Of a DNA stretch of 64,000 nucleotides, positions 23,303 through 32,946 are shown piece by piece. This DNA is from Lingula anatina (Eukaryota; Brachiopoda; Lingulata; Lingulida; Lingulidae): assembly GCF_001039355.2 (NCBI RefSeq), contig NW_019774258.1:332537-396536 (forward strand), in the 5' to 3' direction. How positions within the stretch are numbered: position 1 is the stretch's first letter; the number at the start of each line of letters is the position of its first letter. The notes beneath the pieces are model-generated. The model did no database searches, was not told where the DNA came from, and worked only from the letters and a program-made list of their open reading frames with translations. The translations under genes were made by a program, and so were the position numbers.

Positions 23303-23779
23303 GATGTTTATTTCTGCAAATGTTAAATATAACATAAACAATATGATACAGTATATATGTGCGCTGTATTTACCATTCTGTACCCCCTCCCCCCCCCCCA
23401 AAAAAAAAAAAGAAATAAATAAATACTTTGTTTTAAAATGATAAATGTCAAGTCTTATCTACTTAGTCATCACGAAAGGGAGCACATTTTTCATGAAAAT
23501 ATTATTTGAATATAGCATGTTTGCATCAAACAATGTACATCGTTTAGTCTGGACGAAATAAAAAAAATTGACATAAATACTACGTTAGGCTACATCTCTT
23601 TAGTGGATCAATATTTAAAGGTAACTATAGATAAAGTGGGAAACAAACCGAAACCCGTTTTAGTGGAGTATTTAGCAAAAATATTTCTCTCCATGTCGGT
23701 CTACCTTTCATACCGTTCTTCCTTTTCTCTAAGGCGGATTTCGTATTGTTATTGAATTGTAAAGTGAAAAGAAACATAC

Positions 23780-23850
23780 CTCTTAGCTGTCTTCTTTCCT
23801 TTTCACGTATTAGATGCCTTTCTGCCTTTGCCTGATTTACAATAGTGAGC
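23780..23850 (-). other. 5'-UTR exon of copy 3
   Basis: Ends in AGCTAAGAG|gtatgttt (donor at 23779). It aligns with the copy 2 UTR exon over about 65 bp. A frame opening at 23888 runs through it, but the matching region of copy 2 is interrupted by a stop, so I treat it as untranslated. From the TATA block the exon would begin near 24000. Confidence 0.5.
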
Positions 23851-24022
23851 AACGTCTTGATAAATTTCTGCTGGCACTTTTTGTGCAAAACATATATATT
23901 GTATGCTTATGTTAATTAAAAACATTAATAAAAGACATTTAACGGTGCCCAGCACACCGCTAGGTGCACGTTGTTACTTCATGTGCATAAATGTTTTTGG
24001 AGTACTTTTTTCTGCTCCATTA

Positions 24023-24044
24023 CCATATATATGGTGATTTTATA
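24023..24044 (-). promoter_or_regulatory. Conserved TATA promoter of cysteine-rich copy 3
   Basis: Minus-strand TATAAAAT (24044-24037) and the palindrome CCATATATATGG (24034-24023), identical over this block to copy 2. Here it lies only about 240 bp upstream of the UTR donor, the most compact arrangement of the three. Confidence 0.6.
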
Positions 24045-24489
24045 CGAAACACTAAGTATGAATTTTCTAAACCCTCGTGTACTCGAAGGCATTCAGTTCA
24101 TTTAGAATAACAAGTATAATCGTGTAATGACCAAAAAAAAAAAAAATAAAATAATAATAATAATAATAATTGGTCTTAATATCCATTGTACAAAGTACAC
24201 AGGGTGCAACTTTACAGTTTTGATTTCAAGAGTAAATTTAGTATTCTCAATTTATGATGTCGTTTGGAGAAGGATAGGGTGAATATGCTTAAAATAAGAA
24301 TGTCAGTTAAAATCATGACAACTTAGTTAAACATTTTAAAATCCGTTCCAGACTTCCGATCTTTGCTCACTAATTATTTAAATGAAGCGCAACCAGACAC
24401 TAATCTGTTACATGTAGTCCGCGGATCAACCTGTTCTGAATGCGCTGCTTTTTTCCCTGTGACTACAGCTTTCTTTGTCTGATATCGGG

Positions 24490-25400
24490 TCATCCAGTTA
24501 TAGTAAGTAGCCCAACGCCCTATCTGGGGCTGACATATCGCCGTTTACTGGCAATTCGCTAACTAACGGAAGGCTACAAACGCAAGCCCGGCTGTCAATT
24601 ATGCAACTTAATCGATTAAGGAAACTTGAAACGGCATGCGAATGCATGGGCCTACTAGTATATATGTTTAGATTCTTAAAAATAGTTTGAAAAAATACAT
24701 ACACCATACTGCTTTATTTAATTGGGGCAGCTTATGCAACTTATGCAACTACTAAGGATTCAAAAGTGCCACAGGCGAGCGTGGAATAGGCCTAACCTAT
24801 TTATCCCAATTCAATTTAGTTTTTCAAATCGCTTTATCAACTTAAGAATGATCGCAAGTCTTCCAGTGAAGCTTCAGGACTGTGAAACAACTATTGTAGA
24901 ATTTTGATCAAAGGTGAGGCACAAAAGTGAATAAACAGAGCTAGGCCAAATGTGAATTGCAGTTGTTGCGCAGTTGAAAATTCCTGTTAGAGGGCGAAAG
25001 CATTCCAGTAAAACTTAAATCAACTTTCAATAATCTTATCTTATTCATTTATGGATAATATTTGTTTCAAATATAAACGTTTAGGAAACGCAGGGATTCT
25101 TAAGACTAAGACTTACAACCTCTGATTGATACTACAGCTGTTATTGTACAGGTATATGTCACTAAGATACAACAACCACGATTTTCTAGGACAATGCCAT
25201 TTACTTGAAATAAATTCTAAGGAATCCTCAAATTTTTCAACGAAAACAGTCGAAACAATGCCAAAACAAAGCGTACAAGACAACAGTGTTTTCAACTAAA
25301 CAACTTTAAGAATTTCTGTCAAAATGACCACAACCAAGTACAGAATATCATTAATTTAATAAGCGACCCAGAACATCTTTATAACGCTGAAACGCTAGTG
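24490..25400. other. Intergenic, no gene seen
   Basis: Sequence between the last cysteine-rich unit and the 3' end of the methyltransferase gene. I see no exon or mobile element. Confidence 0.45.
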
Positions 25401-25409
25401 TGTTCAGGC

Positions 25410-25415
25410 TTTATT
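25410..25415 (-). terminator. Polyadenylation signal overlapping the stop codon
   Basis: On the minus strand the stop TGA (25417-25415) runs directly into AATAAA (25415-25410), sharing one base. If used, the 3' UTR would be only about 15-30 nt. Confidence 0.55.
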
Positions 25416-28185
25416 CACTTAACGCGATGTACAAACACCATTCCGTCCTTAGGCCCAATGTAACGGGGAACTGGACGCCTGGAGACTACTGTCCAGCGTC
25501 CTGAACTGACGTGGTCATCCATAATTTTCAGAAGATCCCGTCCATATTCCTCGTCCAACAATTCCTTTCTCAAGACGATAACGATGTAGCCATCTTTAGG
25601 AAAACAAGCAGAAACATTGTTGGTTGTAAATACATGTAGAAAGCAAAAACAATAGATTAAGAATATGATATAAATGGAAATTTTAAAAATTCATAAAACT
25701 TAAAAAAAAACAGCAACTTCAAACATATGACATAAAGGTCTTGATTCCATCTTGAAAATGATAACTGCGCTCGTTGGTTGACAAGGTTACCACGCGCCAC
25801 TTGCTGAAAACCAACAGCGCCCTTTTCGCCCGTCTTGTGTTTCATTTCCATACGTGGTTGCCTATTTCTACCATTCAAAGAAACACGTTGAACGAGGATT
25901 GTACAGAGTTATTTGATATACATATTTAAAAACCTGGCAAATAAAAAGGGCAGAAAAAAATTTAACTAGTTAAGAATAATAAGACTTTTGAGAGTAGGAA
26001 TTTAAAAAACTTACCTGGTTTTACGATGCGTATCAGTTCAGCCAAACAACTTCCGTTCAAGTGACCAGGGCAGAAACTGCCCGTTGTTATGATGGCGTCA
26101 TAGGTATCTGAAATATATATATTGAGATATTTTTTAATTAAATTAATAATTAAAGGGTAAACACTTCACGTCTTATTAAGGCATACACCTCTGTTCAAAT
26201 ATTTTTTCGTTTTCTTTACTTTCTCATTTAGATCGATTGATGCTTAGGTCGATCCTAGAGACTACCTATTATCATACATGCATTTGTGCAAACAACTACT
26301 CATTAATTAATTAATTTATTTACTTATGACGGCACGCTACAAAATCTGCAACTACCGTCTGGTATGTCAAGGCGGTTTGGGCCTAAAAGATCGCAGACGA
26401 CGTTTCTGTACAGTTTCTTTTCCTTTGCTATTTCCAACATTTCTTTGCTGGCATCCAAGGCATCTAGGTTGTGAAATCCATTTTTCTTCAACTTCCAAAC
26501 GTTTGTAAAAAAAGGACCATACCAGTTAGTAAATTGTCGTTAACGAGTAAGCAGAAAAATTAATAAGCGGATAAAATCAATGTCCAACAGAAACCATTAG
26601 TTAATGAAAATAGCTATTCAACCATGACAACTTTCTTCTGAAAAAGTACCCAAATGATTCACGTAGGTATAAAATAAAGTAAGAGCTAATCTGTCTCGTG
26701 GAAGAGCCAGCTAACTTCTTAAAAATTTAGAAATTAACATCTTTGCTTCACCTCCGCACCCAACCGTCCAGTTCCCGCCGCCACGTCTAAAATGAGGGCA
26801 TCTTTCTTCTCCTCAAAGAGTTTCTCCACTTCCTTGGCTACTATAGAGGGGCCTTCGTGATCCAAAATCGCTGCAGACTGGTGGAAATACCGATAAAGCA
26901 AGCTTTTAATACACTATAATTTCTTACAATTATATATTTTATATCACAATGCAAAAATAAAGAATAAACCGTATGGACAAACCACGGTATTCAGCAGAAA
27001 GAGGGAATTTAATACTTTACGCTCGTTCCACTCGGACATTTGATGGTGAAAAGAATTTTAGTGAGGCAAAGGTGACAGCGGCGTCCAATAATGTCACCAC
27101 CCCATTTTTTTTCTAGATTGACATTGATTACATTTGTCTCTCTTGGGAAACACTGTGGATAAATCAAACCCAAAACACTCCCTGAGAGAAGACTGAAGAA
27201 GGCGAACATGGCTACGAAATGGACGCATACCGCCTAGTGATAATATGCCCTCAACATGACATTCGCAGCAAAGCAGATTACGTGTACGTTATCCATATGA
27301 ATGATTTACAAATATTATTCTGCACAGATAGAATGTGACAACTTTGCCTTCATGTAGCTAAAGCGCAATGATGAGCACTTGTTGGAGAGAGTATTTCGGT
27401 TCCACCGTATGGTAATGCACGACCCTATATATTATCTGATTTATCTGATTCTGATTCTGATTCTGATTCCTTCCACACAGAAGAGCTACACTGAGATCAT
27501 CAGTTACAAATAGCCAAAACTTCACCGCACTTCCTTCAAGGGAACAATATTTTCTGAATAATATCCTAAATAATAGTTAGTTTAATATAAGGTTTAGTGT
27601 AGCCTATTCTAGTTGAATCAGTTTTTTTTTAATTATCCCTATATTGATCTTAATTGAGTAGTACATGTACTTTCCCTGCTTTAGTCTAGACATTATATAA
27701 TGTATATCAAACTGTATATGGTAATCACTCTGCGGATTACTTCTTGTATTTGTATTTGATCATGCCCGGATGTAGGGCGATTGTCAATAAACTTCTGATA
27801 TATACCGAGCAGTACGCTTCAGTACTAGTCTGCACCGGTACACTTTAAGAAAATGACAATGCATTAATACAATAGACTGGCTACAAGTATATAAAGGACC
27901 CTCCAAAATGTTGGACCTCTAAAGGTACATGTACATACTTACAAATGCACGAGTATATATATATATATATATATATATAACTAGTAGCATAACTTCAGTT
28001 AAACCTTTAATTCGTACATCTCGCTTTGGTACAATGGTGTTAAGTTCTTTGCCAATGAATATACTTACGTCGTCGTATATCCGGGCCCAGTCTTTGTATA
28101 CCTCCAAAATCTCTTGGTTTGAGGCGTTAGTGTTTAATACTTTGTTGAAGAACTCCTCGGTTTGACGCGTCAGTTCTGTGGCCAT
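25415..28185 (-). CDS. METTL27: METTL27-like SAM-dependent methyltransferase
   Basis: Five exons on the minus strand: 28185-28069, 26877-26752, 26491-26356, 26107-26015, 25593-25415; all joins keep frame and give 216 residues. Exon 1 encodes the N-terminal helix and the VYKDWARIYDD segment typical of the Williams-Beuren METTL27 group. SAM-binding motif I is LDVAAGTG (69-76), the acidic ribose-binding loop is in LDALDAS (90-96), YDAIITTGSF (129-138) is motif II-like, and KPDGYIVIVLRKE (156-168) is the motif III strand. Length is close to that of METTL27 relatives. A class I methyltransferase is clear from the motifs; the substrate is unknown. Exon 1 is duplicated (second copy 29836-29952). Confidence 0.85.
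27021..27209 (-). other. Possible alternative first exon of the methyltransferase
   Basis: A 63-codon frame starting MFAFFSLLSGSVLGLIYP ends at 27021 in AGC|gtaaag, a donor whose phase (0) fits the methyltransferase exon 2 acceptor 143 bp away. It would swap the normal N-terminus for a hydrophobic, signal-peptide-like one. There is no homology support, so it could be coincidence. Confidence 0.25.
27955..27979. repeat. (TA)n at left edge of tandem duplication
   Basis: TA dinucleotide run directly before duplication copy 1. A longer TA run sits at the junction with copy 2 (29695-29747). Confidence 0.9.
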
Positions 28186-29693
28186 CTTGTCCTCTTGTCA
28201 ATTTGCAAGAATGCGCATAGGACGCGGGAGAGTCTCTATCTTTTATCATTATCGTGTCAAGTTCACCTATCACACTTTTTTTGCATTGAGAGGAATTTCG
28301 TATAACATAGGTTCTGACCTCCAATCTCATGACGAAGCAGGGAATCGTACATTAATCCTCTTTTTCCCTAGTAGTAATAGTAGTAGTAGTAGTAGGCTCG
28401 TCACCGAACCTTTTAAGGTTTACGCGCTCTGAAAGAAGCAAACCATGAGACTTACGTTTCTTGAAGTATTAGGTACATTTATCAGAGGCGGATAGTCCTC
28501 ACAGCTTGGAGTGGGGGTGGGGGATTCGGAGAGACAATTTTTTTAACCTGCAGTCCTTAAAATAGGGTTTAAACGTACATGTGTCACGTTTTTGAAGCAC
28601 GATAGGCCGGAGAGGCTGGCTCAGTCGGCTACAATATTTGAGAACCACGCCAATCATGGGCGCAGGAAGGGGGATTGGGGCCCTGTAAACTCCTTTAAGA
28701 AAATTTTTATGCGTGAATAAGTCTCTAAAGCTTCAATTTGCGATCCTAGACCCAATATTTCTAGACTTGAACAGTCATTTAAATGTCTTTTGGACTTTTA
28801 ACATAGATTCTGTATCATCATTTGCAAATCTTTTAGTTATACACAATTTCAGAATTATGTAGACGTACGTAGAAGAATTTTTCATCTCATCAAGGCGTAA
28901 GCGGGGGCAAAGCGCCAAGAAAACGTTCAATCGTCCATGGTAAGCATACAAGGTGCGGCAGCGGTCAGACTCAACATCGAATTCAACATCACTTCAAATA
29001 GCCTCATTCTTTGTTGCCTATCTCTACGTAGTGCTTTTCGTGTCTGAAACGCCAACGAGTTATAAAATTGTTTGCATGCCGCGTTCAAATTCAGATGGCT
29101 GGAAGTAGGGACTGGAGTACATGAGTACGAGACTTTCTGACCCTTCCCTGTCTCCTGGTCTGCCAATGACTGGCAATGAAATATTACCAATTAAAATATA
29201 TTATTATTGCATTTTTAACCCAGAGATTTGATTTTTGTCTTGTACGAGTCGGGCAAGACTGTTACTTGTCTATATTGTATTCAATAAATAACAAGTCTGA
29301 TAAATATAGTTCGTCTTTGATTTAATGTATAAATTAAACTTTGAATTCATTACATCAGTGACTTTTGGCACTAACAAATCACAGAGATCAAAATTACACA
29401 TTTGTGCGATTAATTTAATTTTCTTAATCTATGAAATCCTTGCAAGTGCAAAAATACAAGACTGATGCATCAGTGAAATATATTGAAAGTTATGGTCAGT
29501 AAATTTGCGATTAAGTTTGAACCCCTGAAAAACTCTCAATCATAAAAATTCCCGTGCTCTTACAAAGTATATTCATATAGCACAAGTTCAAATGGACGAG
29601 ATCTTGTCTTTAGGCAGTTAATATAGTGTTCCAAAATGTTTTCACTCTTTGACAGCCCTTTCATTTAGCTTTTATTTAGATGTTCATTAACAG
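27982..29693. repeat. Tandem duplication copy 1 (1.7 kb)
   Basis: Direct copy of 29748-31696, from TAGTAGCATAACTTCAG to TTCATTAACAG, with small indels and substitutions. It includes methyltransferase exon 1 and its upstream region. It keeps the empty insertion site (AATAAGTCTC near 28715) of the MITE found in copy 2. Confidence 0.95.
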
Positions 29694-29694
29694 N

Positions 29695-29747
<53 letters not shown>
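29695..29747. repeat. (TA)n microsatellite at duplication junction
   Basis: About 53 bp of TA preceded by an unresolved N (29694). Its length is probably uncertain in the assembly. Confidence 0.9.
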
Positions 29748-29751
<4 letters not shown>

Positions 29752-29835
29752 GCATAACTTCAGTTAAACCTTTAATTCGTACATCTCGCTTTGGTACAAT
29801 GGTGTTAAAAGTTCTATGCCAATGAATATACTTAC

Positions 29836-29952
29836 GTCGTCGTATATCCGGGCCCAGTCTTTGTATACCTCCAAAATCTCTTGGTTTGAGGCGTTAGTGT
29901 TTAATACTTTGTTGAAGAACTCCTCGGTTTGACGCGTCAGTTCTGTGGCCAT
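29836..29952 (-). other. METTL27: Duplicate methyltransferase exon 1
   Basis: Encodes the same 39 residues as 28069-28185 with an intact ATG and donor (gtaagt). An identical block of about 225 bp covers exon, donor and 5' flank although DNA on both sides differs between copies. It could serve as an alternative, more distal first exon and promoter for the same methyltransferase. Confidence 0.7.
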
Positions 29953-30136
29953 CTTGTCCTCTTGTCAATTTGCAAGAATGCGCATAGGACGCGGGAGAGT
30001 CTCTATCTTTTATCATTATCGTGTCAAGTTCACCTATCACACTTTGTTTGCATTGAAAAGGAATTTCGTATAATATAGGTTCTGACCTCCAATCTCATGA
30101 CGAAGCAGGGAATCGTACATTAATCCTCTTTTTCCC

Positions 30137-30169
<33 letters not shown>

Positions 30170-30495
30170 GCTCGTCACCGAACCTTTTAAGGTTTACGCG
30201 CTCTGAAAGAAGCAAACGATGAGACTTACGTTTCTCGAAGTATTAGGTACATGTAACAGAGGCGGATAGTCCTCACAGCTTGGGGTGGGGTGGGGGATTC
30301 GGAGAGACAACAATCTTTTTAACCTGCAGTCCTTAAAATAGGGTTTAAACGTACGTGTCACGTTTTTGAAGCACGATCGGCCGGAGAGGCTGGCTCAGTC
30401 TGCTACAATATTTGAGAACCACGCCAATCATGCGCGCAGGAAGGTGGATTGGGGCCCTGTAAACTCCTTTAAGAATTTTTTTATACGTGAATAAG

Positions 30496-30708
30496 ATCCC
30501 ATTCCCAGAGATTAGATCGATCCAATAGATCGACCTAACTCCCTGGGGGTTCACGTTAAATAGCTGTCAGCCGAGTGGGCACGAAAGTTAATTACCCCCT
30601 TACAGCTTGTAGTAGGCGGGACGGACATTTAAGCCGGATTATCTGACAGTAATCTAGTGAGACTCCCCACGGGGATAGATCGATCTAAAATCTATGGGAA
30701 TACGCCCT
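30496..30708. mobile_element. MITE, 3-bp-TSD family, copy 2
   Basis: A 213-bp element with inverted ends (left ATCCCATTCCCAGAGATT; right end reads AGGGCGTATTCCCATAGATT in reverse) flanked by AAG on both sides. Its absence from the otherwise matching site in duplication copy 1 proves the insertion boundaries directly and dates it after the duplication. Confidence 0.93.
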
Positions 30709-31699
30709 AAGTCTCTAAAGCTTCAGTCTGTGATCCTAGACCCAATATTTCTAGACTTGAACAGTCGTTAAAAGGTCTTTTGGACTTATAACATAGATTC
30801 TGTATCATTATTTGCAAATCTTTTTGTTATACACAATTTCAGAATTATGTAGACGCACGTAGAAGAATTTTTCATCTCATCAAGGCGTAGGCGGGGGCAA
30901 AGCGCCAAGAAAACGTTCAATCGTCCATGGTAAGCATACAAGGTGCGGCAGCGGTCAGACTCAACATCGAATTCAACATCACTTCAAATAGCCTCATTCT
31001 TTGCTGCCTATCTCTATGTAGTGCTTTTCGTGTCTGAAACGCCGAGTTATAAAAGTTTTCGCATGCCGCTTTCAAATTCAGATGGCTGGAAGTAGGGACT
31101 GGAGTACGTCCCATGCTAAAGAGGGCAGGTGGCACGAGACTTTCTGACCCTTTCCTATCTCCTGGTCCGCCGATGACTGACAATGAAATATCACCAATTA
31201 AAATATACTATTACTGCATTTTTAACCCAGAGATTTGATTTTGTCTTGTACGAGCCGGGCAAGACTGTTACTTGCCTATATTGTATTCAATAAATAACAA
31301 GTCTGATAAATATAGCTCGTCTTTGATTTAATGTAATTTAACTTTGAATTCACAACATCAGTGACTTTTGGCACTAACAAATCACAGAGATCAAAATTAC
31401 ACATATTTGCGATTAATTTAATTTTCTTAATCTATGAAATTCTTGCAAATGAGAAAATACAAAACTGATGCACCAGTGAAATATATTGAAAGTTATGGTC
31501 AGTAAATTTGCGATTAAGTTTGAACCCCCCTTAAAAACTCCAGCTCATAAAAATACCCGTGCTCTCAATTCTTACAAAGTATATTCATATAGCATAAGTC
31601 CTAAAGGGCGAGATCTTGTCTTTAAGCAGTTAATACAGACTGTTCCAAAATGTTTTCACTCTTTCGTTTAGCTTTCATTTAGATGTTCATTAACAGATA

Positions 31700-32940
31700 T
31701 ATGTGTCTAAAAATTAACTTAAAAAACAACAACAACATCAGAATAGCAATAAAATAAAAATGTTCAATTAGAAGCTTCTGCTCTTAACACCCCTGCTGAC
31801 GCAGACAAGGCTTACTTACTATAGAACAATGTCCAAGATCTAGCTCACTTCTTGGAGTATTAGCGATGTGATGTTTGAATTCCAAGAAAGCAATAAATGA
31901 CTGTGTATGTAGTGTTTTGGGGAAAACACTATGAGTATTCCAGTGTCTAAGAACATGTGTTTCTAACAATCCATAATAAAGTGTATATAATAAAAGTTAT
32001 TTTTGTGTATAAAATAGTACAGAGAAATATATGTAAGTGTGAGCACAGAAAATGGGTGTTATTCAACTTGATTTTGCTGAACAAGTGGCAACAATTGCAC
32101 TTTTATATAGTTTAGCACAAATTATCCAATACATATCATTGCCTTAACAGTAATAATAACAACCTGGCAAAAATCACCTCTACAATTTAAGATATCATTT
32201 TACATATATTCACTCTGTATTTTCAGCTCTAAATACCTGATCACCAAAAAGATAACTCTTCCAAGGAAGCATAATACTCATTACCAACCAATTAATTAAT
32301 CAATTCATTCATCCATTAATGGCTTACCAAAATTCTAACAACTTTAAGTTTCTGACTTATTTTGCAAATCAAAATAAAATGTATCCAAAAGTTTTTAGGT
32401 TTAAGCTGTAACAAGCCACCAAGGGCAAAAATGTAACCTCCTTGATAGAGGTAACAATCATGTCACATGCACTCTACTCTCACTCTATATTTTCAACTAT
32501 ATACATCCCTGATCATTAAAAATTTATTTTGAATATATTACAAGAATTATTGACAAGTCATTATGGGACAGGTAGCACAATACAGGTATATGCTGCCTCT
32601 GCCCCCCCCCCAATCTCCCCTCAATCCTCAATTCCTAGATCCACTGGTTCAATGCACCAATAACAAACACCAATTCATCCACATGAACACTTTTCACATC
32701 AAGCAGCACACTTAAGATATACAGGATGTACAATTTGAGAGACTGACAACTGAATGGCCTGATAATAGTATAATAATAATATAATAGTAGAGTCATATAA
32801 CAAAACCTAGCTAATGCTGTGTAACACAATTGAATTACATGTGTGTACTTCCCAAAGTCTACCAGTACAGATTGTATTGCCATAGTGTATACTGTTTTCT
32901 GTGAAAAGGGTCTTAGATGAGGTCCAGCAGTAAACCCAGA
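31700..32940. other. Intergenic and ANKH 3' flank, no gene seen
   Basis: About 1.2 kb between the duplication and the ANKH stop codon, including its presumed 3' UTR. Simple AT-rich sequence and a poly-C run near 32602 only. Confidence 0.5.
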
Positions 32941-32946
32941 ATCCTA

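Larger units (their letters stand above)
22798..24480. repeat. Segmental repeat unit C (cysteine-rich copy 3)
   Basis: Collinear with unit B from about 8290: 3' flank, coding exon, 5'-UTR donor, TATA block, and a further match around CTTCCGATCTTTGC (24354 and 12134). It lacks several hundred bases present in A and B between the donor and the TATA block. Limits are approximate. Confidence 0.6.
29748..31696. repeat. Tandem duplication copy 2
   Basis: Second copy of the 1.7-kb unit, lengthened to about 1.95 kb by the MITE at 30496-30708 and small indels, including expansion of a GTA/TAG triplet run near 30140. Confidence 0.95.

Noticed and set aside
23303-23401. Longer start for cysteine-rich copy 3
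   Set aside because: The extra 33 codons cross the splice acceptor conserved in all three copies and are absent from the paralogues.
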